Shown: positions 11,540 to 24,351, counted from the stretch's first letter. The stretch is DNA of 64,000 nucleotides from Castanea sativa (GCF_040712315.1 NC_134023.1:62883257-62947256); one strand, 5' to 3'. Notes: generated from the sequence alone by a model not told the origin. Numbers and translations are program-made.

Positions 11540-12466
11540 TGTTGAGTTATTTAGACCCCTTAAACCACAATTGGATTAACCTAGTTATTTACCCAAGTTA
11601 TTAACTTAGGTAAATTATGTAGATCTAGGTTAACACAAAACAATCATATCATGCAATGCAGCGGAAAAATAAATAACGCAATGATATGATGACCCAAGAA
11701 AATCAAACCAGTAAAAAACCTAGGAAGGTTTTAACCTAGCTATCCTCAAGGTAAACCTAAATCCACTATGAAAGAATCGAAGTTTGTACAATAGTGACTT
11801 AGACCACTAACATCCTATTGTACCCACCAGTAGAAAACTTACTAACACAACCACGTGCAAGCTCCGAGACCATGGACTCCTTCATTCTTGGATTCTCCAG
11901 CAAGTACAAGCACTCCCGCTTGTGTATCTTTAGACTCTTATGGCAACAACTGAATGATCATCAAGCTCTCGAAGAAATCTCCTTCTTGATAATCCTAAGC
12001 TTGTGTGAAGGCAAGCACCTCTCATATCTCACAAGAGATTCACACAAATAGCAATATGAGCAACAAAGACTCTAGAGAGCTTTTGGGTACAAATCCTAGA
12101 TACAAAAAGAGGCACACTTTTCTCACTCTTAGAAGCCTTTAAAAACGTACTTAGGGTTTCCTTTATATAGTGGGAGAAGTAGATCTGAAATCCTAATCCT
12201 TAATGGGCTCGAACTGTGTTTGGGCCGACTTAAAATTCTGCAGAAAATTCCTGATGCACGATTCTCAATCGATCGAGTCTATTCTTCGATCGATCGAGCT
12301 GTGCAGAAATAGAACAGTAATCTTCTGCAACTACTCGATTCCAAATTTACATTAAACCAAACTTTGAGCAAGTCTAGACCTAGACTAAATGTTTTGATCA
12401 TGGTTTGTCAGCACAATACACATTGAAGTTCTAATACACTAATCCCTAAGGTCTTAGAACCTAACA
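11540..12466 (-). repeat. 3' LTR of element 11540-16875
   Basis: Starts TGTTGAGTT and ends CTAACA; about 927 bp. It aligns along its whole length to 15975-16875, which lacks a short block near the position of 12105-12120. Confidence 0.9.
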
Positions 12467-15108
12467 ATCTCTCCCTTTGGCAATCTGTGACAAAACACAT
12501 CACAAACATGAAATGCTCAAAGTTACAACTGAATCAACCTGTATATTCCTGAAACACTCAACAAACGCATAAATGCATGTGTGGAAAATACAAGTAAACC
12601 AATATGAAACACAATATAAAAACAAAAGTAAACTAACTCTCCCCCTAAGTTAGATACAACAAAAAGTTTTTATATTCTCCCCTTTCAAAAACAAATTCAA
12701 CTCCCCCTAAACAAAACAAACAAGATTCCCAAAGACATTTCATCTATTTCTCCCCCTTTTTGTCACGTATTGACAGAGACAACTCAATCAAAGAGTAAAC
12801 AGAAAACATACGCAACAAAGGATAAGAGAAAATAGAGAATAAAGGGAACACAAAATAATTCAACTCTATAGAAAATAGAGACAACTCCCCCAATGAAGAG
12901 TAACAACTCCCCCTATGAACAACAAAGGTTTAAAAAAAACTTTTCTTCTCCTATAAAAAAATAGGAAAAACAAAACAAGTTTTGGAGAAAACAGTTTTGG
13001 GGAAAATTTAGGAAGTGGGGAAAAATAAAAACACACAAACCTAACTTTAAAAAATAAAGTTAAGGATACACATGAAGAAAAATATTCCCTCTTTCAATAA
13101 ATGCAAACTTGACACTATGTGACCCAAAAACAGTTGCATGAGTAAAGAAAATAGTTGCACATTGATTATCCCCCATATCTCTTAAGAAAAATATTTTCTG
13201 CAGTTCACACATAAAAAATAGCATATACTAAAATGTACAAAGGACTCAAAAATTAATAAATCAATTTTTAATTTAAGTTGAGTACCCAATTTAGCAAAGT
13301 GTATGCATGGTTTGTGTGTAAACAATGAGAGATATGATTGCAAAGTTGCAAGATGAATACAAAAAATCAATGCAATGCATGTGAATCCTAAACACAAATG
13401 ATGCATGAAAAAAATTTGATCAAATACTTAAAAAACTGAAAAATTTTCAGTTTCGATCGGTCGAGCATCGATCGAATATTAATCGAGCCAGGCAGATTCA
13501 AACCAAAATTTTAATCACAATTTCAATCAGTCGAAAAACACACTCGATCGATCAGAAATTTGGAAAAATCAAAATTTTGAAAAACAAAGCATTTTAATGC
13601 AGAAACTCCTCAAAGCATAGTATTTTATGAATAAAATGCATAAGTATGAGATTAAAAGTTTTTCAAAAGCACTTAAGTTCAATCCAAATCTTCCAAAAAC
13701 AAGATTTTCAACCAATTTGTCCTCAAAACTCAAACTTTAAACACATTTTGCATCAAAATCAAGGAACATATAATCTTGGATGGCCACAACAAGATCACAC
13801 ACATTAACATGTACCAAGTTTAGCGAAGAGTAATTTGTGAAGTATGTGCAACTAGCAAAAGCTTGAGATACATGTGAGGTGATAAGTAGATAGAAATCAA
13901 TCACAATTTCTACAAAATCCATCACATACATTTAAAAGAGACTATCCCTTAAAGAGTTACATCATATAACTCTCACATCTCCTAGAATAAAAGCTTGCAA
14001 TCATGTAAGTTTCTTGATTTGCCTCATAATGTACACACCAATTTTATTTGATCAGAAACTTATTAAGTATTAGCCGGGATAATATACAGACCAATTTTAT
14101 TTGATTGATTTAATTATAGTCCAATAATGTACACACCAATTTCAGCATTTAAACCGAAGCTACACCTTATGTTCTTTTTGTGCATGTGCTACACTTTTTC
14201 GAGCACAAAATCTTACGATATGCACTAAGGTGTTCATGATTGGCTAGTAAATAGTGATGAGATGGTTTTTATGCCTTTCTCATTAAGATCAAATCCGACA
14301 ATCAAAGGCATGTGATTTTAAGATAAAAAACATGTGATCAAAAACTATAAACATCTTCCCACACAGCATGCACTACAAAGCTTGAACTAGTAAAGTGCAA
14401 TAAAATAAGCTCATCCAAGCTAAACAAGGTACATAAACATGTTATGTAAAGATAATAGGCCAACCTTGATTATAAATCCATGATATGTAATACAAAACAC
14501 AAAAATCTTTTTGGTTTTAAAAAACTTATGACCAAAAACAAAAATGCACACATGATGCTAAATGAATAAAATGCAAAAAACAATGCATGAAAGTGCTTAA
14601 CTAAGCTATAGAGGATACACAAACAAGAAATATCAATTTCTTAATTAACCCTTAAGTACATGTACAAACTAGTACATACTCACACAAAATCAAAAATAGC
14701 TTAGCACTTATATAACACATGCTATTTAAGTTTCTCCACAATGTCAAGCATGTTCTAAATCAAGAGAGAGATATCATAATTCATATAATCTTCAAGAAAA
14801 ATAAAACAAGACTCAAAATAAAATATTTTTGTCTTTTTGAAAATTTTCAATGTTTTTGGATTTTTTTTAATAAAAAAATAAAGCAACCAAAAACTAAAAA
14901 AAAACATGTCCACAATTAATTGAAAGAATTAAATCAAGGACAAGTAAACAACACTCACCTTAGAGAATCTTTTCTCACCCATATAGCACGAGTCTTCAAC
15001 TTTGTAGGTGAAAATCCATGAGATTTACAGTGTATTTGAGAAATTACACCAATTTTTTGAGAAAGACTGAAATCTTGTAAATTCCTTTCACAAGCCAACA
15101 AGCTCAAA
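12467..15108. other. Non-coding interior of the Copia-like element
   Basis: About 2.6 kb without convincing coding sequence, rich in A and in 'ctccccct' motifs. Several passages contain 'atcgatcga'-type short repeats, also found in the LTRs and at about 28975-29170. No pol remnants were recognised. Confidence 0.6.
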
Positions 15109-15901
15109 TTATTCAAAAAGCATATGAAACAATTTATTTGGACTTATGACAGGAAAAATATTATCACATATCCTAGATTGAAATATAGAATGTTTAAATT
15201 TCAATTTATGACAATTATGACGAATGTGACCGGAGACACCACAAAAGTGACAAACAGGAACAAATTTAAGAACATCAGTATTCCTAACAGCAAATCTAGT
15301 CTCAGATTTTGGTTTTTGCCTCAACAAAGAACAATTTGGTCTAATATGACCAACAACACCACAAAGGTGACAGGTAGGCACAAAAACAGATTTCTTATGC
15401 ACACAAGCAGTAGGTTTAGACATAGGTTTAGAAATTTCAGCGTCTACATCAGAAGTTTTACCTTTGTCTAAACCTAACAAAATAAGTCTTTTCTTTATTA
15501 TTCCTCTTGAAATGAGGGATATAAACTTTCTCAGTTTTAGGCTTAAGAGAAACAGAAACACTTATGTTATCAACAATAGGCTTGGTACTAGTCAAATTTT
15601 CAATTTTAACTTTAGATTCAACTAACTCTTGTTCCAAGCTTTTCGTCTTCTCTTCTTGAGAGGAAATTTGATTTCTCAAAAATTCATTCTTTTTATTAGA
15701 TTCATCTAATCTAACAACCAATTCCTCTTTTTCAAGATTAGCCAATTTTAACTCTTCCTTAAATTTCTTAGCGATTTGCAAAGATTTTGACAATTCCTTA
15801 CAAAGAGTTTCACAGGCATCAATAAAATCAACAAAAACAACAGTGTCCTTTTAATTCAAAACATCACAAACATGAGCAAAAAGACACTTCAAATTATCCA
15901 T
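15109..15901 (-). pseudogene. Gag-like coiled-coil protein with two CCHC zinc knuckles, broken
   Basis: On the minus strand an ATG at 15901-15899 opens a frame with one early in-frame stop. It encodes a Lys/Glu-rich helical segment that looks like a coiled coil (about 15793-15600). A frame change in 15458-15561 then leads to two zinc knuckles, 'CHLCGVVGHIRPNC' and 'CHFCGVSGHIRHNC', each C-X2-C-X4-H-X4-C. Such knuckles bind the element RNA in gag proteins. The capsid-type (UBN2) part normal in Copia gag is missing, so only the C-terminal half of a gag is represented. The ATG lies about 60 bp inside the primer site, so the capsid part was lost in an ancestor rather than by truncation here. Confidence 0.7.
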
Positions 15902-15960
15902 GATAACAGGGATCAAGGATCAGCTCTTAGACCAAAAGATCTAAAACAAAAGAGCTACCT

Positions 15961-15972
15961 GCTCTAATACCA
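15961..15972 (-). other. Primer-binding site (initiator Met tRNA type)
   Basis: Reads TGGTATTAGAGC on the minus strand, one change from the plant Copia consensus, two bases inside the 5' LTR (15975-16875). Confidence 0.85.
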
Positions 15973-15974
15973 CT

Positions 15975-16875
15975 TGTAGAGTTATTTAGACCCCTTAAAC
16001 AACAATTGGATTAACCTAGTTATTTAGCCAAGTTATTAACTTAGGTAAATTATGCAGATTTAAGTTAACACAAAATAATCATATCATGCAATGTAGCGTA
16101 AAAATAAATAACACAATGATATGATGACCCAGGAAAACCAAAACCGGTAAAAAACCTAGGAAGGATTTAACCTAGCTATTCTCAAGGTAAACCTGAATCC
16201 ACTATGAAAGAATCAAATTTTGTACAATAGCGACTTAGACCACTAACATACTATTGTTACCTACCAATAGAAAACTTACCGACACAACCACGTGCAAGCT
16301 CCGAGACCACGAACTCCTTTCTTGGATTCTCCAACAAGTACAAGCACTCCCGCTTGTGTATCTTTAGGCTTTTATGGCAGCAACTGAATGATCATCAAGC
16401 TCTTGAAGAAATCTCCTTCCTGATAATCCTAAGCTTGTGTGAAGGTAAGCACCTTTCAGATCTCACAAAAGATTCACACAAACAGCAATATGAGCAACAA
16501 AGACTTTAGAGAGCTATTGGGTACACTCTTCTCACTCTTAGAAGCCTTTAAAAACGTGCTTAGGGTTTCCTTTATATAGTGGGAGAAGTAGATTTGAAAC
16601 CCTAATCCTTAATGGGCTCGAACTGTGTTTGGGCCAACTTAAAATTCTATAGAAAATTCCTGATGCACGTTTCTCGATCGATTAAGTCTATTCTTCGATC
16701 GATCGAGCCATGCAGAAATAGAACAGTAATTTTCTACAACTACTCAATTCCAAACTTACATTAAACCAAACTTTGAGCAAGTCTAAACCTAGACTAAATG
16801 TTTTGATCATAGTTTGCCAACACAATGCACATTGAAGTTCTAATACATTAATCCCTAAGGTCTTAGAACTTAACA
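15975..16875 (-). repeat. 5' LTR of element 11540-16875
   Basis: Starts TGTAGAGTT and ends TTAACA on the plus strand. Followed by the target duplication AAAGT at 16876-16880. Confidence 0.9.
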
Positions 16876-16880
16876 AAAGT

Positions 16881-16971
16881 GGAAGTTAATGAATTGCTGG
16901 ATAAAGAAAGTTTGATGTGGCAGCAGAGGTCACGGGTGTTACACCTTAGCTCTAGTGATAGCAATACTCGC
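16881..16971 (+). pseudogene. LINE-1 ORF2 relic, piece 2
   Basis: Encodes 'EVNELLDKESLMWQQRSR', the conserved L1 ORF2 motif just before the reverse transcriptase domain (E-LL-KEE-W-QRSR), and continues to 'SDSNTR'. It links piece 1 to piece 3 across two LTR elements. The last five bases (CTCGC) are the target duplication of the Gypsy-like element. Confidence 0.85.
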
Positions 16972-17829
16972 TGATGAGTAGTGTAAAAAGGTCGTCCATA
17001 AAGTGACCATCATTACTAAGGACGGCCGTCTTTACTAAAAACAATCGTCATTACTAAGGACGATCTTCATTACTAAGGACGACCATCATTACTAAGAACG
17101 ATCATAAGCACACATTAAGGCTCAAATATTAATTCCTCACTTAAATGGCACAAGTGTAACGGACATACAGCCTTTCTAGCCACCAACTCATAGCTGTTAT
17201 AAGTACCTTAAGCTGACCATTACACAGTCGTTACAAAACATTGAACGAGGAAGTTAAATCGATATTAAATGAGCCATTTAACCCTTCAGCTCAACCATAA
17301 CTGATGGATAGCGATAACATGCTCGTCCATATTTACAAACCGTCAATGTTAATGATGAGTAAAAGTATTGGGCTCGTAAGCGCATTAGTTCCAAATAGCA
17401 TTTAATGTCCAAATGATAAATGAGCACAGAGTCATTATTGCCATCCAAGTATGTGTATTTAATGGCTGTTAGAGACATTAAAGGGCTGAGCATTATTAGG
17501 CCATAAATTCTCCAACTGTGGTACAACATTAGAGAGGATAGTAGATTAAGCATTTACTCACACAAAGGCTATAAAAAGCTAGGAGAGACAGGTAAATGAT
17601 TCATGTTGAACACACACACACACACATTACTCTATAGATTACAGATTTCTAAAGAGTTTAAGCTAACTTAATTATCGGAGGGTCCTTGGCAAGCCCTAAT
17701 CCAGTGTCATTATCTGCTTAGTGCTTTCTTTGATATGGGATCTCTAGGTCGTCCATAGTACTAACGAGGTACATACTGACGAGCTTTAGGTCGTCCATCG
17801 TACTAACGAGGTAAAATTCGGCTTCATCA
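16972..17829 (+). repeat. 5' LTR of the Gypsy-like element
   Basis: Begins TGATGAGTAGTG and ends TTCATCA. It carries a short internal array around 'tcattactaaggacg' (about 17008-17100) and a CA repeat near 17613. Confidence 0.9.
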
Positions 17830-17909
17830 TGTTAGCGCCATCTGTGGGAACGTCAGGTTATCAATCAATAAGCCGTTGAGTTCTCTACTGACTAAGTTCC
17901 TTAAAACCA

Positions 17910-18992
17910 ATGAACTTAACTACAACTACGCTATCGGACCTAGTAGTGATGGCTCAACAAATCCAAGCACTAATAGCCAACGTGCAAGAATTGAAGAAAC
18001 AGAATGAAGACTTGAAGTGAAGAGTGCATTCAAAAGGCGCAAATACGTCACAGTCACAGTGTAATCGTAATGACAACGATGACAAAGTCCATAATCCAAG
18101 AAATAGTAGAAGAGAAACTTCTAGGCACACTGCACAGTCAACTCATGGCAACATTCAAATGATGAAAAACATGAGGAAGGAGTTAGACAAAGTCAAGAAC
18201 ACCATGAAGGGAAAGACAACGATAAATCTTGATGGCATGATCAAGAGGATAGACTCACCCTTCACTGCTAACGTGTTGGAGTACCCTTTACCTCCCAAAT
18301 TTCATCTCCCACAACTGGAGATTTACAATGGCACTAAGGATCCCCTAGATCACATAAGGGTATTCAAGACAATATTAAACCTCAAGCAGACCCCAGACGA
18401 GGTAATTTGTAGATCATTCCCGGCAACCTTCAAAGGAGCAGCAAGGGTGTGGTTTAGCAAGCTGCCTGCGGCATCTATCGTGAACTTTAAGCAACTGAGC
18501 GACTCTTTTGTCCACCATTTCATTGGGGGCCAACGCCATAAGAGGTCCACCTCATACCTACTAACTGTGAAGCAATAGGAAAGGGAAACCCTAGAAGAGT
18601 ATGTAAAACGCTTCAACAAAGTAGTGTTAGAAATTGATGAGGCAAACGATCAGGTGATAATGACTACTTTCCAAGTAGGGTTGAACAATCCTAACCTCAT
18701 CTTCTCTCTAGGGATGTCTCTGCCAACTACAATGATAGACCTCCTGCTCAAAGCCTAGAAGTACATGAACGAAGAGGATGCATTAATTGCAAATGAAATA
18801 GATTGCAAGCGAAAGATGGAAGAAATTGATGAGCTCCAACACAAAAAGAAGGAGAAGAAGGATTGTCCCCCCAGTCGAAAGAATGACGATGAAAATACGC
18901 AGCCTTATACAAGATCGTCAAATATTCCAAAAGAGAAACTTGTTACCTCGAATCACTCAACGACAAACAGTTACCTCATCCACGGAATGTAG
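17910..18992 (+). pseudogene. Gypsy-type gag with three in-frame stops
   Basis: One frame runs from ATG 17910 to the stop at 18990, about 360 codons, without any frameshift but with stops at 18018 (TGA), 18576 (TAG) and 18756 (TAG). The central part matches the retrotransposon gag (capsid) domain: 'PPKFHLPQLEIYNGTKDP', 'AARVWFSKLP' and, after the stop, 'ETLEEYVKRFN'. A basic, Lys/Glu-rich tail follows; no CCHC knuckle is visible. The stops are of the kind produced by C-to-T change (CGA to TGA, CAG to TAG), as expected for a methylated, silenced element. Confidence 0.85.
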
Positions 18993-19255
18993 AGCACTTT
19001 AAGAGGTATTATCACTAGTTAAATGACGTTTTCAATTTTCATTCATCAAATTGTTTTCTAAGCAGGAATGAATGAGGCATTTTTCTCCACATGAATAAAT
19101 GTCATTCTCTTGAAAGATCTAAAAGTATTATTTTCCATACAAAAGAAGAACAAAAAATTTTTTCAAAAAGGATGCCCATCATTGAAAGTCCAACAAGTAA
19201 AACCAAGTAGACAATAAAAATCTTGGTAAGAGTAAAATCGTCACATAAGGTTCAA

Positions 19256-19738
19256 TTTGGACAAGTACAATTATAATGATGATCAAATTCTCAAAGCGAA
19301 AGTAAGTCATATGATTAAATTCACATTGTTAAAAACCAATGAACAAAATCATAATGATGATCAAATTCTAAAAACGAAAGTAAGTCATATGATTAAATTC
19401 ACAAGGTTAAAGACCAAAAAACACAATTATAATGACGATCAAATTCTCAAAGCAAAATTAGGTAATATGATTAAATTCACATGGTCAAAGACTGACGAAA
19501 ATAATCATAATGATGATCAAATTCTAAAAGCGAGAGTAAGTCATATGATTAAATTCGCATGGTTAAAAAGAGGTGATTACAATCATAATGATGATCAAAT
19601 ACTCAACGTGAAAGTAAGTCATAAGACTAAATTCGCATGGTTAAAAACTGATGAGCATAATCATAATGACGATCAAATTCTCAAAGTGAGAGTAAGTCAT
19701 ATGATTAAATTCACATGGTTAAAAACCAACGAGCATTT
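19256..19738 (+). repeat. 78-bp minisatellite, about 6 units, in-phase
   Basis: The block 'gatcaaattc' recurs at 19281, 19359, 19437, 19515, 19593 and 19671, exactly 78 bp apart. Because 78 is a multiple of three the array stays open as 26-residue repeats (core DDQILKA.VSHMIKF.WLKT). The same unit builds the larger array at 50463-51452. It sits between gag and the 3' LTR. Confidence 0.95.
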
Positions 19739-19967
19739 TTTCTAAAAAGAAAAACAAAACTCAAGGTGCGTGGGAAGCTCAAGAAAACTTCACACACGCA
19801 ACCAATGAAGAGGAGGCACGTGTCAATCACTTGAGGAGAAAGTCGTCTTGCATTAAATGTGATGGGTGGAGAATCTCAGGACACAAAGGGGAGATTGAAC
19901 TGTCAAAAACCTTTCATATTCCTATGCTCGTCCAAACAAAGGATGACAAAGGAATAAATGGGGCAAC

Positions 19968-20828
19968 TGACGAGTAGTGTAAAATGGTTGTCCATAGAGT
20001 GACCGTCATTACTAAGGACGACCGTCATTTCTAAAGACAATACTCATTACTAAGGATGACTGTCATTACTAAGGATGATCATATGTACACATTAATCCTT
20101 AGATATAAATTCCTCACTTAAATGGCATAAGTGCAACGGATGTACAGCCTTTCTAGCCACCAGCTCACAGCTATTATAACTACCTCAAGCTAACTATTAT
20201 ATAGCCATAACAGGACATTGAATGGGGAAGTTAAATGGCTATTAAATGAGCCATTTAACCCTCAAGCTCAACCATAATTGATGGATAGCTATAACATGCT
20301 CGTCCATACTTATAAACCGTCCATGTTAATGACGAGTAAAAGTATAGGCGAGCGTAAGCGCATTAGTTTCAAACAGCATTTAATGTCCAAATGATAAATG
20401 AGCACGGAGCCATTACTGCTGTCCAATTATGCGCATTTATTAGCCGTTACAGGCGTTAAAGGGCTAAGGATAAATGGACATTATTAGGCCATAAATCCTC
20501 CAGCTATGGTACAACATTAGAAAGGCCAGTAGATTAAGCATTTACTCACAAAAAGGCTACAAAAAGCCAGGAGAGACAAGTAAATGATTCATGTTGAACA
20601 CACACACAAATTACTCTACATATTACAGATTTCTAAAGCGTTTAAGCTAACTTAAGCATCCAAGGGTCCTTGGCAAGCCCCAAATCAGTGTCATTATCTG
20701 CTTAGTGCTTTCTTTGGTACAGGATCTCCAAGTCGTCCATAGTATTGACGAGGTACATACTAACGCCCTCTAGGTCGTCCATCGTACTAACGAGGAACAT
20801 TCTGACGAGGTGAAATTATGCATTTTCA
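19968..20828 (+). repeat. 3' LTR of the Gypsy-like element
   Basis: Begins TGACGAGTAGTG and ends GCATTTTCA; preceded by the purine-rich 'aaatggggcaac'. Confidence 0.9.
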
Positions 20829-20833
20829 CTCGC

Positions 20834-21424
20834 TGTTTCAAAAATAAGTCCTCATAGATATTCAAGCGAAATAGGATATTGGGGCATGGCAATAATGACA
20901 ACTTATGGTGTACATCTAATTCTCAAATTGCAAATATAATAATGGATTTTTATTATAAAAAAATATTTTTACCTCTGCTAGGCCTTTTGATGCTCACTGA
21001 ATTATAGAGGTAATACAACCCTTGGTTACAAATGATATGAATAAAAATCTAGTCAAAGAATTTACAAGATAGAAGGTTGGTCTTGCCTTAAAGAATATGG
21101 AATCGCTTAAGGCCCAAGGACCAGATGGTATGCCTCCTTTTTTTCTTTCAATATTTTTGGTCTGTGGTAGGAAATGATATCTCTATTGCTGTACTTGATT
21201 GTCTAAATAATTGCCATATACCTCTTAAGTTTAACTATACATATGTTAGTCTTGTTCCTAAAGAAAAGAGTTTTGAGAGAATCTTGGATTTTAGACTAAT
21301 CAGCCTTCGTAATTTTATTTACAAATTGATTCATAAAGTTTTGTCCAATAGGTTAAAACCTGTGCTGCCTTCAATTGTCTCTAAAAATTATGAAAGGAAA
21401 GTATTTTGCATTAATGTTGAGGTT
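20834..21424 (+). pseudogene. LINE-1 ORF2 relic, piece 3 (start of reverse transcriptase)
   Basis: The frame from about 21080 gives 'SLKAQGPDGMPPFFFQYFW', then 'VSLVPKEK', 'DFRLISLRNFIYKLIHKVL' and 'SNRLKPVLPSIVS'. These are RT motifs 0-2 of plant L1 (K-PGPDG-, LIPK, FRPISL-N--YK). The earlier part (20834-21060) has several stops. It ends at a solo LTR and continues at 22872. Confidence 0.9.
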
Positions 21425-22871
21425 TGGAACAAATCCCACATCGTCTGGGAGCCGTTCCAAACCCCTATTTTCCCATTTTATAAAGCCATACATAACACCT
21501 TTTCAAAACACATAGAAAATCCTAAGGGAAACCCTAAGATTCACTAGCAATAGTGAATCATAGAGGGAGTTTTTCATAAAACATCCCCATATCAAATTTT
21601 TTTATTGGGATCTTTACTAGTCTTGATCTTTTGGTTTTAAGATTAATAATCACTATTATATTAGATTGTGAAAAGATGGACTAAAGAGAACTGTCAAAAT
21701 CAAGCTTAAAAAGTTTCTTGTTTTGAGGTATATGTTCTAACCTCTTTTCCTTTCATTTATGCTTTTAATCATGTTTTAATTTGTTTTCCTGCTTTATTTA
21801 TGTGTTAATATGTTTTTTTAGTTTAGATTTTTGTATTTTTATGTTTTAAAACATGTTAGGTTGTTAGATTTGTTGTTTTTAAGTTTTGCTCTATTTTCAG
21901 TGTTCTTATGTTCTAGGTTAGGGTTCTTCAGGCCTGTCGGCATACACATGACTCTGTACACGCATGTAGACTCGTAGTATGCGATGCATACAACTGGGCT
22001 GCATACGCAGGCCTATGTATGCACACACATACTCATGCCTAGAAACCTTAAGTCAGGTTTTCTGTTTCTGTTTCTTTGTTTCTTTCATGTTACGCTTTTT
22101 AAGTCTTTATTTCTCTAATTAGTTGTTTGTTTGTCTTTAACATGCTAGATTAGGGTTTTTTCTTTGTTTCTTGCTTTGATACCATGAACATGCATTAATG
22201 CCATTGATGCTATGATGCAGTGAGGTAAGACATGCATTGGTATGAACATGCATTTTAAATGATGAATATGTTTGTTTAATGCTCGATTTCATGCCTAGAT
22301 GTTTCTACCATGAATATGCTGGGATACATTTGATGAGTAATACTTTGTTGCCATGTTTCTGCCATGATTTGTTTGCAACCTTGGATGAGATGAGATGATA
22401 GGATATGCACGGTAGATGTATGCTAGGCTTGAGTTGAGTGCCATGATAGATGTATGCTAGGGTTTATGATGTGATGAGATGCAATGGTAGATAGATGTTA
22501 GGGTTGGTTCATTAGTATGATAGATGAATGTTAGGTTTTGGGATGAAATGCCATGTTATATGTTTAGATGTATGCTAGTGTGTGGGTGTGTTTAAGATGC
22601 AGTATTGAATGTGCCTTTAATAGGATTAAGACATAGGACACAATGAGTAGAAGCTAACCCATAGTTCGAGTGGTTTTGAATGCCTAACACCTTCCTAAGA
22701 CCGTACCTAAACTCCTAACCCATACTTTGGTAGTAAGATTAGTCCTTCCACGTTAGGGTTCAATATTCATAGTTCCTCGACCATAAAACTAGGTGGTGAC
22801 CCCTTTTTCTCCACCCTCGGCTAAGGAGTACTCCCCAAAAGTGGCACGACTGTGCGTTGTGCCCACACCAG
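21425..22871. mobile_element. Solo LTR inside the LINE relic
   Basis: About 1.45 kb separates two halves of one LINE RT domain. It begins TGGAACAAATCC and ends CCCACACCA, with GGTT repeated at both edges (21421-21424, 22872-22875), so boundaries are good to a few bases. The interior is non-coding, with repeated 'agatgtatgctagg' passages, and ends with a 'taggtggtgacccc' block typical of large plant Gypsy LTRs. No gag or pol is present. Confidence 0.65.
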
Positions 22872-22875
22872 GTTT

Positions 22876-23569
22876 CATGGCTCTCAAGTGTGATATTGGT
22901 AAGGTGTATGATCATGTTGAATGGTCTTTCTTGGATTGTTTGTTGAAAAAAATGGGTTTTCACTGCAAATGGGTTGCTTTAATGATGGAGTGCATTACTA
23001 CTGTCTCCTATTCCATCTTGATTAATAAGGAACCTATAGACATCATTCACCCTAGTAGAGGTATATGGCAAGGGGGCCCTTTATCTCTCTATCTCTTCCC
23101 CTTCTGCACTAAGGGTTTACATGGTTTACTCACCAAAGTTGCTGCTTCAGATGATATCAAAGGGATTCCATTTGCAGGAATGGGCCCAGATTAGCCCATT
23201 TATTGTTTGCAGATGACAATCTTTTGTTTTGCAGAGCTTCTATCCAGGAATGTCATCATATCCAACGCCTCCTCGCAACATATGAAGGAATATCCAATCA
23301 AAAATTGAATAGAGACAAAACAACCCTGTTTTTAGTAAAGCCACAGCTATTGAAGTTCAAGATTCCATTAAAAATTTGTTGTGGGTTCCAGAGATTAAGT
23401 AGTATGAGAAGTATTTGGGCATTCCCTCCTTTATGGGCTCGAATAAAAAAGGTAGGTTGGTCTATATCAAAGAAAGGATTTGGTCTAAGCTTCAAGGTTG
23501 AAAAGAGAAGCTGTTATCCTAAGCTTGTAGGGATGTTCTCTTAAAGGTAGTGGTGCAAGCTATCCCTAC
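22876..23569 (+). pseudogene. LINE-1 ORF2 relic, piece 4 (RT catalytic core)
   Basis: Encodes 'FMALKCDIGKVYDHVEWSFL' (motif A, D-KAYD-V-W), 'GIWQGGPLSLYLF' (normally RQGDPLSP), a stop and frame change near 23193, then 'LFADDNLLFC' (the FADD active-site box) and 'NQKLNRDKTTLF'. The D of the first motif and the ADD box remain, but stops and frameshifts exclude activity. It ends at GCTATCCCTAC, and the missing continuation is found at 31069. Confidence 0.92.
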
Positions 23570-24351
23570 TATTGAGAAATTTAGACCTTGGTTGATAGAA
23601 TTAACAAGTTTTAAACTCAAGTTGTTAATTAGATTTATTTTGAATATTCCTTGTTAAAACAAACAAATATCAATATCATGCACAACAGAAAAGTAAATAA
23701 GACAAGATATGATGACCCAAGAAAACCAATGTAACAAACTAGTTTCATAGTAAAAAACCTAGGGGTTCCTGAATAGCATTTCACTATAGTAAAGAGAAGT
23801 TTCAGATCTAGTACAAAACCTTTGTCCCTAGACTCTACAATCTCCGTAGATGAACTTACAGCAGAAACTTTCTACCGCTTTAGAAGCTCTGAACTCTTCA
23901 ATATATGAACGCTACTCTTTTGATGCATGAATCCCAGTACATTACTAACCAATGATGCACAGCTCCTAGTACATCACTAACTCACCAACTTAAAGAAAAT
24001 TGTTGGTTGCAAAGTTCTTCACTTCATTAAAAATGAAGTTTAAGAAGCACTTGGTTACAAAACCCTAAGGCACAAAGACGCAGTAGCTTCTTTTAGAGAG
24101 CACAAGGCACTCGGTCACTTTTTGCATATGTTCTCCTTGTATTCTCTTATTGGACCGCCCTTAAAATAAACATTATATATGTCTAGGGTTGTGAGAAAAG
24201 AAACCTTACACATACATGTCAGCATGGGCTAAAAATGTGATATGGAAATCTGAATTTCGTAATTCTCAATAGATAGTATCTGTCAAGCAGTTGTTGAGCT
24301 TTAATGAATTAACACTTCTTCACTTGTCTCTTAGACAGATTTGCGTGGCTT

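Larger units (their letters stand above)
11540..16875 (-). mobile_element. Non-autonomous Copia-like LTR retrotransposon, minus strand
   Basis: Two direct LTRs (11540-12466 and 15975-16875), both TG...CA, are flanked by a perfect 5-bp target duplication, AAAGT. Orientation follows from the primer site complementary to initiator Met tRNA (15961-15972; reads TGGTATTAGAGC on the minus strand) next to the right LTR, and a purine tract (AAAGGGAGAGAT, minus) next to the left LTR. The interior codes only for a gag-like protein; protease, integrase, RT and RNase H are absent, so it must have moved using proteins of a relative. Inserted into the LINE relic. Confidence 0.9.
16972..20828 (+). mobile_element. 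Non-autonomous Gypsy-like LTR retrotransposon (gag only)
   Basis: LTRs 16972-17829 (858 bp) and 19968-20828 (861 bp), both TG...CA, are flanked by the perfect 5-bp duplication CTCGC (16967-16971, 20829-20833). The 5' LTR is followed by a 'gcgccatctgtgggaa' block, the usual start of the interior in plant Gypsy relatives. The interior has a broken gag and a 78-bp minisatellite, and no protease, RT, RNase H or integrase. This is a TR-GAG type element that depended on an autonomous relative. Confidence 0.9.

Noticed and set aside
19256..19738. Regular repeats considered as a CRISPR-like array
   Set aside because: Head-to-tail 78-bp units without unique spacers, in a plant retrotransposon; a minisatellite explains it fully.
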